Source of the DNA: Mastigamoeba balamuthi
Taxonomy: Eukaryota > Evosea > Mastigamoebida > Mastigamoebidae
Reading direction: 5' to 3'
NCBI GenBank assembly: GCA_902651635.1
Contig: CACRSC010000031.1
Location: 264,533-295,515, forward strand
DNA length: 30,983 nt
The notes under the pieces are model-generated. The model saw only the letters and a program-made list of their open reading frames with translations, did no database searches and was not told where the DNA came from. Shown piece by piece: positions 8,766 through 19,914 of this stretch (positions within the stretch are counted from its first letter, which is position 1; each line of letters begins with the position of its first letter). The translations under genes were made by a program, and so were the position numbers.

Positions 8766-9350
8766 ATGCAGGCGAAGCAGGTTGGTGTCCTTGCTCTGCA
8801 GGGCGGCTTCTCTGAGCACGTCGACGCTCTGCGCCGCCTGGGTGCGCAGGTCCGCGAGGTCCGTCTGCCCCGGGACCTCGAGGGCCTCGACGGCCTCGTG
8901 CTGCCCGGGGGCGAGTCGACGACCATCGGCAAGCTCGCCGTGGCCTTCGGCCTGATGGACCCGCTCCGCCAGTTCGCACGCACGCACGCCGTCTGGGGCT
9001 CGTGCGCCGGGGCCATCCTGCTCTCGAGGGACGCCAAGCGCGACCAGCCCCTCATCGGCGCGATGGACCTCGTCGTCACGCGCAACGCCTTCGGCTCGCA
9101 GGTCGACTCGTTCGAGGAGGGTCTCGCCGTCGACTGCCTCGCACGCATGGAGAAGCCCTTCCCGGCGCTGTTCATCCGGGCACCTGTGCTGGAGCCCGGG
9201 CCGGCGTGCAAGGTGCTCTGCGCTCTGCCCGACGGGCGCGTCGTCGCCTGCCAGCAGGGCAAGCTGCTCGCCACCTCGTTCCACCCGGAGCTCACCGACG
9301 ACCTGCGCTTCCACGAATACTTCCTCTCCCTCGTCGAGCACAGTCGCTAG
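8766..9350 (+). CDS. PDX2: pyridoxal 5'-phosphate synthase glutaminase subunit PDX2
   Basis: Hydrolyses glutamine and passes ammonia to PDX1 in the DXP-independent route to vitamin B6. Intronless, 194 aa, the normal family length. Class I glutamine amidotransferase triad: Cys80 in WGSCAG, His173 and Glu175 in FHPELT. Other signatures are VGVLALQGGFSEHV at the start and LPGGESTT at 47-53, the oxyanion loop. ATG 8766 is chosen because it places the VGVLALQG strand at residues 6-13, as in other PDX2 proteins. There is no targeting peptide, so it is probably cytosolic. It starts 110 bp after the tRNA, so its promoter must overlap the Pol III terminator region. The synthase partner PDX1 is not in this window. 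It converges with the HAD phosphatase gene. Confidence 0.95.
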   Translation: MQAKQVGVLALQGGFSEHVDALRRLGAQVREVRLPRDLEGLDGLVLPGGESTTIGKLAVAFGLMDPLRQFARTHAVWGSCAGAILLSRDAKRDQPLIGAMDLVVTRNAFGSQVDSFEEGLAVDCLARMEKPFPALFIRAPVLEPGPACKVLCALPDGRVVACQQGKLLATSFHPELTDDLRFHEYFLSLVEHSR

Positions 9351-9555
9351 GACCGTTTTGCAGGGCATTCGGGAAACATGCACAGGCGTACACTTGCCCC
9401 CCCTTCGGTGCTGTAAAAACCGCTCTGTCGCACACACGTGCACCCCAAAATCCCTTGTATGCGCCGCTACCACTCCAATAGAACCTATGCGCTGGTTGAC
9501 CGAGCAAACTGCATTGCTGTTACTGCTGGTTTCGATGCATGAATGGCCAGCCGGT

Positions 9556-10394
9556 CTACTCTCGGGCCAGGATCGTACGAGACTGCAGGTGGGCAGAGAG
9601 GGCAGGGACATCTCCGAACGAGTGAGGGCCAAACAGCCCCTCGAGGCTCGGGCGCATCTTGGCCGCGTGCGAGTCCCAGAACGCCCCGATTCCCGTGACC
9701 CCCGCAGCCTTGGCCGCTCCCGCGTCTGCCTGGCTGTCGCCGACCATCGCCGCCTCGTCGGGCCTCACTCCGAGCTTGGCGCAGATCATGGCAATGCCGT
9801 CTGGGCTGGGCTTGGCTGCCGGGACCGTGTCCGCCCCGTGCACGACGTCGAAGTAGCCGAGTATACCGTTGACCGCGAGCTTCTTGGTGGACGTGGCCGT
9901 GTTTCCGTTGCTGAGCGCAGCGATCTTGAGCCCGCGCTGCCTGAGCTCCGCCAGCATCTCCCTCATGCCGTCGTACAGCGGGCACCTCTCGGCGCTGATC
10001 ATCTTTGCATTGGGCCGAGAGACACTGTGAGCTACTGAGGGGAAGAAGATCGGGGAATGCGCACAGTGATCTCCACGGCATCGTACTCGCCCCCGAGCAT
10101 CTTCTGGTTCTCGGGAGTGGGCTCCAGGCCTGCGTGCCCGCACATGCGGATCCCAGTGCAGAACTTGGCGCCCTGGGAGAGAGCGTTTCGGGGAGGGCAA
10201 ATGGCGTCAGTGGTGCGACTGCCGTTTGCGGTGCCGTGCTGAGGTCCCTGTCAGTGCACCTCCTCGTACTCGGGCCGCGTGATCGCTGCAAGCCCGTGGT
10301 TGCCCAGAACCACGTTGGTCGACTGCATCCCGAGGCCGTACGTCTGCACGAGGGTCCCATCGACGTCGAAGATGACCGCTTTCAGCTGCGCCAT
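9556..10394 (-). CDS. HAD-superfamily phosphatase (phosphoglycolate phosphatase-like), 229 aa
   Basis: Magnesium-dependent phosphomonoesterase of the haloacid dehalogenase fold; substrate unknown. Three exons on the minus strand: 10394-10260, 10172-10065, 10002-9556; donors gtgcac and gtgcgc. Motif I is FDVDGT with nucleophile Asp10 and acid Asp12; motif II is Ser112-Asn113 (ALSNGN); motif III is Lys145 (AAKPSPDG); motif IV is GDSQAD (Asp170, Asp174). The cap lies between motifs I and II and is helical (C1 type). The last junction uses an unusual acceptor (GCAAAG before ATG ATC AGC), chosen because nearer AGs break frame; about 10 residues there are uncertain. It shares a 136-bp divergent promoter with the large helical gene. 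Confidence 0.83.
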
Positions 10395-10530
10395 TGTGTT
10401 TGTGTGTGCCTTCTTTCTCAGTCCTGCGAGATGCCCGATATTTCCATGCCCGATATTATTCCTATCCCGGTGGATATTTTTGCCGCTGCTAAAGCGGGTT
10501 GCGGAGTTCTCTCCCAACACGGAACTCCCG
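10395..10530. promoter_or_regulatory. divergent promoter with three GATATT elements
   Basis: The 136-bp spacer between the HAD gene (-) and the large helical gene (+) contains CGATATTTCC (10436-10445), CGATATTATT (10451-10460) and GGATATTTTTG (10472-10482), spaced about 15 and 21 bp apart. This is the densest cluster of this element in the window. Confidence 0.45.
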
Positions 10531-13500
10531 ATGAAACGCGCACACGACGACGCGCCGGGCTCGCCGCCCGGCCGCTCCCCGTCCCCTGGCGGCTCGCCGG
10601 CCCCGCCCTCGCCGCCCGCCAAGCGCCCGCGCGCCGGCATCGACGAGAGCGACGCCCTCCGCGCGGCCCAGAAAATCGAGTCCGATCTCCGCGCGGAGCT
10701 CGACCGCCTCCGCTCGGACCTCGCGCGCGCCAACGAGCGCATCCTCGAGCTCGAGGCCGCCCAGCCCCCCGCCCAGCCCGCAGCCGCCGACCCCCAGCAG
10801 TCGCCCGCCAGCGCCACGTCAGCGCACGACGAGGAGCCCGCGGCGGCCGCTGCGGCTGCGGCTGCGGCTGCGGCGGACGCCGACGCGGAGATGCCGCTGG
10901 CCGCAGCGGCAGCAGCGGTGCCGGCGGTGGAGATGGGGCCGTTCGCGACGGTGTTCGGGCCGGGGGCGCCGGGGATGACGAGCGACAGCTCAGAGGACGA
11001 GTACGGGGGCGGCGGCGCGGGGCTGCTGGGCGAGAGCGACTCGGACGAGTCGGACGAGGGCTTCGACTACGCGACGGCGGAGCAGCTGCTGCGGCGCGCC
11101 ATGTTCGGGGAGGTCTGGGGCATCGACCCCATCGACGCAGTCGCCGAGATGCACGGCTTCTCCCGCCTGCGCCCCTGCGACACCTTCCGAGCCCCGTGCG
11201 CACGCTCACATTCACGCGCACACGCCTGGGGGAGGGGGCCCCTCCTCTCTCCTTCCATCCCTCACGCGGGGGTCCAATCGGCGTGCCACTGGGCGTTGCC
11301 TACGGACGCTCCGTGGGGGCTGCTCGTATCTGCGCGACTGTGCCAGCCTCTCTCTCTCCCTCCTCTCCCACCGCGTCTCTCTGCGTCTGTTTGGCTTTGC
11401 CTTGCACTCTCACCATAGAGACTTGATGAGCTTTGCCTGCGCACACCACACATGCGCACACCCTGCTCAGAGCTCTCCCGGTGATCCGATGATGCTCTTC
11501 GTCTTTCTGACTTGGCCTGCGTGTGCACCGTAAAGGTGGTGGGAATCGAACATCAAGGAGCCCAAGACGGCGGGGGCGCTGTCGGGAATGCTGCGGGCGA
11601 CGGGCAACGTCTGTATGGCAATGCCTGCGGTGCGCAGGCGCGTGATGCAGCTCGTGGTGACGCAGGAGGGCGCTGCCGAGGCCTTCACGGCAGCGCAGGA
11701 GGCGACCAGCCGCCTGATCTCCACGTTCCATCAGACCGACGCGCACTGGCACGCGGTCGAGGTCGCCGAGGACATGTGGGCCATGCTAGCCCTCAGCTTC
11801 TCCTGGCCGCTGTTTCCCTCGGCCGCGCCCTCTGCCGAGGAGGATCAGCAGCAGCATCCGCAGTTCCCCAGGACCATTACAGAACAGATCGAGTCGATGC
11901 GCTCCGGAGTCGCTGTGGCCCTGCAGTCCACAGAGGGCTCCTCGACCTCGGCCAGGGACCCTGCGGGGCTCTTTTCCGTCGCAGAGAACGCCCTCGCGCG
12001 CGAGTGGCCGCGGCACATCGTCGACTGCGCGCGCGGGGATGAAGAGGCCACGCATGACCCTGGCGACGGTGAGCCCAGCGAGCTCTCCGTGGCGCGCGCG
12101 AGGTTCCTGCGGCACCTGGGGCTGCACAGGTGCGCGCTTTTGGCGATAGAGGGCGCAGAGGGCACCGACGTCGCTGCGGAGCGCTGCCTCGCGCAGCTGC
12201 TCCTCGGCGAGTCCGACGCTGCAGTCGACAGCGCCATCGCGTGCGCCCAGTCTGTCGCCTCGTGCGTCCGCGTGTTCGTGGCTATCGCGGGCGACGACGG
12301 CCCTGCGCCGCAGGTGTCGCTGTCCACTGCCCTCGTGCTGTCGCTCGTCCTCGTCCACGGCCTCTTGAAAGGTGCGCTGTCTCTGCGGGTTCACGCAGCA
12401 CAAGTTCACTCGCGCGGAGGAAACAACGACAACACGTCCCCTTCATCCCGCGACCCCCGCGAGGCTGACTGTCAGCTGTCGGTGCAGGACCCAACACGGA
12501 CGAGGGCATATCCAAGGTGCTCACGTGGCTGTGCGGCAAGGCGATACGAAAGACCGACGAGGAGGAGGCGACGCCGAAGAAGAGCGCCGCGCAGGCGGAG
12601 CTCGACGGCGAGTCGCACGACGAGTCGTCCGCGGCGCCCGACCAGCAGTCGCAGCCGCAGCAGCAGCGCATACCGTCGCTGTTCGACCTGGCGGTGCGCA
12701 CGATCAGCAGGTACCTGTCGTCGGCGGAGCCCGAGCAGCTGCGCGACGTGCTGCGGTCGATCGCGCACGCGGACAACGTCGTCGAGCCCATCGCGGAGGA
12801 GATCGTCATCGAGATAGCGTCCATGGGCGCCAGCGTCTCGTTCCTGCGCAGCCTCGGCGACAAGTACAAGTCGTCCAACCGCAAAATAGCGTTGCGCTTC
12901 ACTGTCGCCGCGTGCAAGCGCGACCAGAGCTCGACGGCGTTTATGCAGGCGCTCGAAATTGCGCGCTCCATCTCGCACGAGGCCTTTGAGCGCACGCTGC
13001 GCGACTGCGTCCTCGCGGTGCCGCCCTGCCAGGCCCACGCCGTCGTGGCCCGCTCGCTGTCGACGCGCACGGGCGTCGAGGACAAGCGTGCGCAGGTGCG
13101 CATCTTCACGCACTACCTGTCGCGGACGCAGGGCAAGCTGAGCTACCAGCAATGCGTCGAGCTGATCGACTCGTCGGCGGGGACCGACAGCGAGGAGGTT
13201 GCGCGGCAGGCCGCGGAGCTGATCGCGCGCATGGGGTGCCACAGCCACCGCGACCTGTGGCAGGTCGTGCGGACGCACAGCGCGTGGGAGCGGCCGCACA
13301 TGGCGGCGGCGCGCACGATAGTCGGCGCGCTGGTGTTCAAGATGATGTCGCAGGGCCCGCTGTGCACGTGCGGCAACTGCCAGATGAACGACAAGTCCGA
13401 GGTCTACGAGGCCGCCCAGTGGGTCGTCGACAACGCGCGCGGAGTCAATTCGCTTTCGTACGCCGTCGACGTGATCGCCAGGAGCTCCAACAGCGCGTCG

Positions 13501-16384
13501 GACCTGCTGAGGCTCGCCAAGTCGATCTTCGAGACGCGCAGGAAGGAGGCGGCGCTGTGCTGCGCGCGGCTGGCGGGCGCGTGCATCGAGAACTCGGCCA
13601 ACGACAAGGTGCTGCAGCTCGAGGCCATCAACTGGGCGCTGTCTGTGCTGTTCCGCGAGCTGCCCAACGCGGACCTCAAGCCCGCGGTCGACTGTATCCT
13701 CGGGGGCCTCTACGACACGTCGCTGGTCATGACCATCACCAACAGCTTCCTGCGCTCGAGCGACCACCACGACATCGCGCTCATGTGCGCCTCGCACGCG
13801 CTCTCGCGAGACCCCAAGGCCGAGGAGGCGCTCGACGTGGTCGCGCGGCTCTCGCGCTCGCTGGGCGTCGTCGACAAGACGTGCGAGGACCTCGTCAAGC
13901 GCATGCGCTGCAAGGAGGAGCTCGACCGCCTGCGCTCGGCGCTGCTGGGCCCCAAGGACGCCGTCAGCCCCAAGACGGGCCTGCTCTTCGCCATGCGCGA
14001 CCTGCTCTTCGACCGCTCGCTGCTCGTCAGGGTCTGCGCTATGCTCTGCGACGACCCGGACCTCTTCCGCGTGTTCGCTCGCTACGCCGAGGAGGTCGTC
14101 CCCTCGCCCGCGATACTGCACTCGCTGGCCGGCGAGCTGCGCAGGGACCCCGCTCGCGCGCGCGCCGCCTACGAGGTCGAGCGCATCGCGTGCAGCCTGA
14201 CGGACCACGAGAGCCAGGAGCTCGCGCGCGAGGTGCGCAGGTCGGTGCTGGCGCTGGCGCTGCAGACGGGGGGCATCAGCGAGCTGACGCACCAGCTCGC
14301 CGAGATGACGCGCCAGTCGCTGCGCGACGACGACCCCGACGTGCAGGAGCACGTCTGCGCGGGCGTGGCGATGCTGGCCGAGACGGGCGACACGGGCGCG
14401 GCGGTCAACGCGGCGCTCGACGCGCTGCGGGCCGTCAAGGGCGCGCACCCGCGCCAGCGCGCGGAGCTCTACGTCGACGACGACGTGTACGAGCCGACTG
14501 TGACGTACGCGCGGGCGTTCAGCGTCGACAAGCTCGTGGCGGTCGCGATCGACCAGGCGTACCACTACGACGAGCTCGTGCTGCGCAACGCCGTCGACCT
14601 CTGCACGTCGATCGCTCGCAAGCCCGCGGAGCTGCGGGCCATCGCCGACGCGTGCGTCAAGGTGGGCCACACGGAGCAGGCGATGGAGATGGCGACGAGC
14701 CTCTTCCGCACGTACTGGGGCGCGCGCGAGGGCCCGTCGGAGGAGGAGGTCGGCTGGGTCGTCGAGCTCTACGACCGCTGCATCGGCGGCGCCCCGGAGA
14801 CGCGCGCGGACCGCCTGTCGGCGCACCTCGAGCTGCTGGCGGCGCACTTCCGCGGCAAGCAGCTCGTGCTGCTGTCGGTCAAGGCCGAGGAGAAGGGCCT
14901 CTACGACATGGCGACGCGCGTGGGCATCCGCGCGATGCTCGACCGCGACTGGCACGGCGAGCCCGCCGAGGCCGCGCGGTTCGTCATGGGGCTGCTGCGC
15001 ACGGCCAAGCGCAGCCGCGACCCCGAGACGCCCAAGTTCTCGCGCGTGCTCGGCGTCACGCTCGACACGATGGACTCGGCTTGCATATTTGCCCTCGCGC
15101 GGCTGCTCTCGGACGACGGCGACGCCGAGAGTGCGCGCATGTGCGCCAGCCGGTCCCTCGACCTCGCGCCCGTCAGCGGGCAGAGCGCCGAGGAGACGGC
15201 GCAGAACGTCTCGTGGGCGATCTGCACGTTCGCCCCGCGGGGCAGCAAGGGCGACGAGCAGCAGAAGGCCCAGGAGCTGATGCGCAAGGTGCAGCTGTTC
15301 TTGCAGCGCGCCTCGTCGCCCTCGGTCTTCGACCGCATCGTGCTGGCGTTCGGAAGGCTGGTCGTCGACGACGAGCGGGCGCCCGAGGGCGCGGTGCCGA
15401 TGCTGCACGCGATGTGCGCGAACCTGCGCTGGGCGGGCACCGCGACGGAGCGCGCGGAGCTCGCGCAGTGGGTCGTCTCGCTCGGGAGGAAGTCGGGCAA
15501 CGAGGACATACTGCGCACGGGGCACTCGAAGCTCTTCGAGGCCGACCCGACGATCGAGCACTTCAGGGCGGCCGTCGAGACGTACCCCGAGTCGCAGCGC
15601 GACATCGCGCGGGAGACGCTGATGAAGATGCGGTCGATCCCGCCGGACCTGTGCTCGGAGATCCTCTTCAGCGAGTGCTCGACGTCGCGCATCATCGAGA
15701 TGGTGGGCGCCGAGTCGCTCGCGTGGCCCGCCAAGATGGTCGCGACGATCATCGCGCGCGTGCTCAAGGGCAAGCGCATCGCGCAGCCCGACGCCGAGAA
15801 GCTCCTCAAGAAGGTCGAGCAGCTCGTCTGGAGGGACTGGGAGCCCTCCTCCTGCACTCTCGACGACGTCTCGTGCGACGAGATCCTCGAGACCATACTC
15901 CGCAAGGTAACCAACCGCCTCTTCAGCCTCGTCCTCCGCCTGGGCACCCCATCGCTGAGCGCGCTCCTCCTTTTGCTGTCTGCGTGCGCCATCAGGTCGA
16001 AGACAAGTGGGAGGGGTCGCTGCCCGGCATCATGGAGGCGCACGAGGCGCTCTCGCAGATGAGGAAGATGCTGAACTTCGCCGCGCAGCAGCCCAAGTAC
16101 AAGCTGCTGGTCAGCCGCCTCGAGGACGCCTACACGGTGTTCAAGAAGGCGCGCGAGCGGCCCTGCACGGCTGCCCCGTTGCTGACAGTGGGCTCTCTTT
16201 CTCGCCCGTCCAGTTCGGGGAGCTCGAGTCGTTCTACCACACGTTCAACCGCATCAAGGACACGCAGTCCAAGAGGCGCAAGTGCGTGGAGATGCTCAAC
16301 TCGTGGGAGGAGAAGGTCAAGCAGCAGGACAGACAGAGCATCGTCGAGGCGCAGATGGACCAGCTGAAGAAGTCCATCCCATAG
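10531..16384 (+). CDS. large all-helical protein of unknown function (~1,747 aa)
   Basis: I do not recognise this gene. Five exons: 10531-11195, 11536-12371, 12488-15906, 15996-16148, 16214-16384; the first three introns begin gtgcgc, gtgcgc and gtaacc. Phases fit throughout (5,244 nt). The first ~220 residues are low-complexity: Pro/Ser/Lys-rich, a short coiled coil (SDLRAELDRLRSDLARANER), polyalanine and acidic Ser/Asp runs. From about residue 220 the protein is a long series of amphipathic helices of the alpha-solenoid type; CTCGNCQ is the only Cys cluster. The C-terminus (FAAQQPKYKLLVSRLEDAY, FYHTFNRIKDTQSKRRKC, LNSWEEKV) is the most distinctive part. The last intron is either GC-AG (donor at 16149) or GT-AG from 16137, which removes four residues. 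A scaffold role is plausible but not shown. Very long shadow frames lie on both strands. Confidence 0.75.
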
Positions 16385-16711
16385 CAGGCGTAGCAGGGCC
16401 AATTGCAGCTCTCTTTTATCTTTTGTTCCTCTCAGGTTTTGCCCTGCAACGCGGGCGGCAGCCAAGGCGTCTCGCCCTACCCGTTTCTCGTGCGCGTGCG
16501 TCTGCGGTCCCGTTGTGGACAGAGCTCGACCGCTGTACGACTCGATATGCCAGCAGCGCCTTGGGGGAGCAACACACTATAGTTTTTGTTCCAACGCCAG
16601 GCAGGCGGTCCTATGATCATTTTGTCCAGGCCGCAATATCAGTTGTTGCTGGATCTCCAGTAGATTTTGCCCAAATATCCATCTATCCACAGAATCAGTG
16701 GCACTGCGCTG
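16385..16711 (+). other. intergenic spacer, no gene seen
   Basis: 327 bp between the large helical gene and the phosphatase gene. Near the phosphatase start are GCAATATC (16633-16640) and CCAAATATCC (16671-16680), reverse-orientation GATATT elements. Nothing else is recognisable. Confidence 0.4.
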
Positions 16712-17451
16712 ATGGATGTGGCCCTCGCCGAGCTGAACCGCATGGAGCGGTCGATGCAGGAGATCGCCCCCGGCGTGTGGCTCGGCTCGGCGCAGTCGGC
16801 CCGCGACCAGCGCGCCCTCCGCGCAGCGGGCGTCACCCACGTCTGTGCGCCACCCGTCGGGCCCCCAGCGGCCAGCGGCCAGCAGCGGCCCCTGTGGCCC
16901 TCTGAGGCCCCTCTGGGGGGGGTCGCCGCAGCCCACCACCACCGCCCACGGCTCAGCTGGGCCCCCTCACAGTGCAGGTAGCGCGGGAGCTCGCGCCGGT
17001 GCGGCACGAGGGCGTGGAGGTCATGGTGATCGACGCGGACGACTCTGACGGCTTCCCTCTGCTGCGGCACTTCGGTTCTGCCTGCGCGTTCATCCGCCGT
17101 GCCGTCGCTTCTGGCGGTTCTGTGCTCGTCCACTGGTGCGCCTGGGGTGTGTGTGGGGGGGGACGCCCTCGGCCAGGGGGCGCCTCTGACGTGGCGCACG
17201 CGTGCTGCAGCTCTGCGGGGTGCAGCAGGAGCCCGACGGTCGTCGCGGCGTACCTGATGCTCGCGAGGGGCGTCGACGACGACGCGGCGCTCGCAGAGGT
17301 CCGCAGGCGCCGCGAGTGGGTCTCGCCCAACGACGGCTTCCGCGAGCAGCTGCGCTCGTGGGGCCGCGAGCTCGCCGGGCAGCGGGAGCGCGTCAGGGAC
17401 CTCTCGTTCCTGGCCTTCTACTACGCGGCAACGGCAGTGCCCCGGCTCTAG
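16712..17451 (+). CDS. dual-specificity protein phosphatase (175 aa)
   Basis: Cysteine-dependent phosphatase of the DSP family. Three exons: 16712-16840, 16978-17135, 17211-17451; donors gtctgt and gtgcgc. Spliced, it carries the DSP opening strand IAPGVWLGSAQSA, a candidate general-acid region IDADDSDGF, and the catalytic HCSAGCSRSPT loop (nucleophile Cys96, Arg102), followed by VVAAYLMLARG and the helical end FREQLRSWG. The catalytic Cys codon is itself split by the second intron (TG|C), which confirms that junction. ATG 16712 is the first in frame after the upstream stop; ATG 16742 is possible. The catalytic core is complete and there is no extra domain. Substrate unknown (phosphoprotein, phosphoinositide and RNA are all possible in this family). 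It converges with the cyclase gene. Confidence 0.87.
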
Positions 17452-17550
17452 CGCCCTGGCCCCTGCACAGAGTCTCTGCCAGGCTCGCCCGGCCTCTCGC
17501 AGGGCCGCCAACATGCGTGGAGCGCGTGCACGCTGGCCAAGGGCTGGCGC

Positions 17551-17567
17551 AGAGAGAGAGAGAGAGA
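17551..17567 (+). repeat. (AG)8 microsatellite
   Basis: A perfect AG dinucleotide run in the convergent 3' spacer between the phosphatase and cyclase genes. Confidence 0.9.
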
Positions 17568-17688
17568 CACGGAGGGCAACGGCGTGCGGCATAGTGTGAG
17601 CTGTGCATTAGTGCTAGGGCTCTGGCTCTGTGTGCCACAACCAACTACGGTACTAGTCAACTGATAGAGGCCTGGGCTCCCCGGAGGC

Positions 17689-19914
17689 CTAGTTGTACAT
17701 GGGGCGGGCAGACCGGCGGCCGCTCGGGATGACCTTGAACGAGTCCGAGGCGGGGATCCTCTTGTCCGAGCGGTTGCGGAGGATGGGGAAGACGTCCTTG
17801 TACACGCCGCTCACGTCGGCCCGCTGGGCCTCCTCGATGGCCTCGTTGATGTGGTCGAACTTGCTCCTGTGCGACCACTTGTCCGCCAGGACCCTCATGG
17901 CCGAGGCCATCTCCACCTGCTCCTGGGTCGCCTTGCCCGTGGGCGCGACGAGGTGGTACACGGGGGTCACGATCGTCTTGTGCCCCTGCAGAACTACGTT
18001 GTCGAGCCACACGCAGCAGAACTCGTCCTTGACGAGGTCGTGCAGGTCGCCGGTGATCAGCGGCGTGACGCCGTAGGCCTTGCCGAGCTGCTCGACGCGC
18101 GCCGCGATGTTGGCGGGCGTGCCGCAGACCGTGTAGTTGATCCTCTCGGCGCACCCGATGTTGCCGATGAGCATCTCCCCCGTGTGTATGCCCACGCGCA
18201 CGTCCAGGTCCGGCAGGCCCTGCTCCTGCCACGTTTTGTTCAGCTTGTCCAGCACGGCCCTGAACTGCAATGCCGTGTGGCAGGCCAGAGCCGCGTGGTC
18301 CCTGACGGGGTCTGGCGCATTCCAGATGGCCATGATGCACTGCAGCATTCATGAAGGTGAGTGTGAGCGATCCCGGAGGCCAGACGAGGAGAGGGGGGCA
18401 TCGCAGCGCACGTCGCCAATGTACTTGTCGACGACGCCTTGATGCTCGTGGATGCACGAGGTGAAGGCCTCGAGCCACGCGTTGAGCATCTCGACGATGA
18501 TGCGCTTGGAGAGTACCTCGCTGAGGCTGGTGAACCCCTTGATGTCGGTGAACATCACCGTGAGCTCCCTCGGCGTCATCCCGAGCAGGGAGAGGTTGTC
18601 CGAGCTCTGTATCTGCTTCTCCTGCAGGTCCCCCGACGGCAGCTTCGAGAGGAGCAGGTCCCTGACGACGGGGCGCGGGATGTACTTGGTCATGGCGATG
18701 ATGCCCAGCCTGAGCCGCGAGAAGATGATCTCCAGCTTCTCGAACTCGGACAGCCTCGACAGGGCCACGACCTCGTTGTCGAACTTGAGCTTCGCGATGT
18801 CCTCCATTTGATGCGTGAGCCTGATCAGCGGCCTCGTGATCAGCATCGCCGCCGTGATGGACATCCCGATAGACGCGACCGTCGTGATGGCGGCGGTGAG
18901 CAGCGACGTCCACTCGACAGTGACCTTGTTGACCTCGACAATGACCGCCACGGACCACACGAGGCAGGACCTCCTGACCTTGGCAACGGTCATTATGACG
19001 CCACTGCCGATGGAAATGGGCTCGGTGGTCTCGCTGTCGTCGATGGTCTGGTCCAGCTCGCTCCAGCTCCCGAAGTTGCTGCGGACGTGACGACAGGCGG
19101 CCTTTATCCACGACGACCCCCTGATATCCTGGATGCGGATAGGCTCGCCGTCCTTCTCCACGCTGACTTCCGGGTCCGTCGTCGCCAGTACATTTTCGGA
19201 CGAAGCTTCTATCAGAAGTGCAATTCCATTCGGGATTGTAACCCCCTGGAAGACCATTGCCGTGTCGCGCAGCAGGAAATCGGCGCCCCACATGCCCCAG
19301 AACGGGTTGTCCTTTGTGCTCGCGAGGCTGCTGTACGTGAGGTACTGCAGGCCCGCCCACGTGTACGGGTTGGTCCAGCAGGAGCCTTTTTCCACCGCCA
19401 GTTTGTAGAAGGGCTGGTCGGTGTTATTCACGTACGATGCCGCATTTAGAGACCCGACCTGCAGAGTGGCGGGGTCGAACTTGTAGTCGAGCAGCGTGCC
19501 GTTGGCGCACGTCTCCCACCACCCGACCTCCCCGCTGGTGTAGGCGTAGCGCCCGAAGAGCCGCCCGTCGGCCGTGGTCGCCCAGATGGTGCTCGTCGCG
19601 TTGGGTATGGACTCGAGCTGCACTGTCATCCGCCTGCGGGCCTCCACCAGGCCCTCGGGCGTGTCGAAGTCCAGCGGGGTGCCGGTGCGCATGTCCTGGA
19701 CGTTGAGGTGCGTGGTGATCTCTGCCCGCTCGAGGCTGCCCGAGACGATGTCGCGGAGGCGCGCGGCGAGCGGCGGAGACCGCAGGCGCGTGGCCCCGTC
19801 GAGCAGCGAGTTGGTCCGCGTCTGAGAGACGCCGACGATGATCACGGTGGGGATCCAGATGGAGAGGGCCACGAGCACCACGAGCAGGACTCTGAACGAC
19901 ACCATCAGTGGCAT
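17689..19914 (-). CDS. receptor-type class III nucleotide (adenylyl) cyclase, 717 aa
   Basis: Membrane enzyme that makes a cyclic nucleotide after sensing something outside the cell. Two exons: 19914-18412 and 18339-17689, donor gtgcgc. TM1 lies at about 5-29 and a roughly 300-residue Cache-like outer domain follows, rich in Trp/Tyr with candidate N-glycosylation sites. TM2 is at about 337-360, then a HAMP-like linker (RPLIRLTHQMEDIA), then the catalytic domain from about 451. Metal ligands are Asp457 (FTDIKGFT) and Asp501 (KYIGD). Lys497 favours ATP over GTP; the paired position is Thr571 (INYTVCG), as in class IIIb cyclases; Asn578 and Arg582 support the transition state. The intron follows Asp501 directly. 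One catalytic domain implies a homodimer. The first ATG is 19914; upstream in-frame codons lack ATG. Confidence 0.9.

Noticed and set aside
11540-11552. Near B-box on the minus strand (TGTTCGATTCC)
   Set aside because: One mismatch, lies in a coding exon, and no tRNA fold is possible around it.
12472-15561. 1,029-codon open frame antisense to the large helical gene
   Set aside because: It is a shadow of GC-rich codon use in exon 3 of the + strand gene: composition is dominated by Arg, Leu, Ala, Val and Asp with no family signature, and it ignores the splice junctions that fix the sense frame.
13152-16367. 1,071-codon open frame in another + strand phase
   Set aside because: Arg/Ala/Gly-rich shadow of the same exon; it has no motif, while the overlapping frame splices cleanly at both ends.
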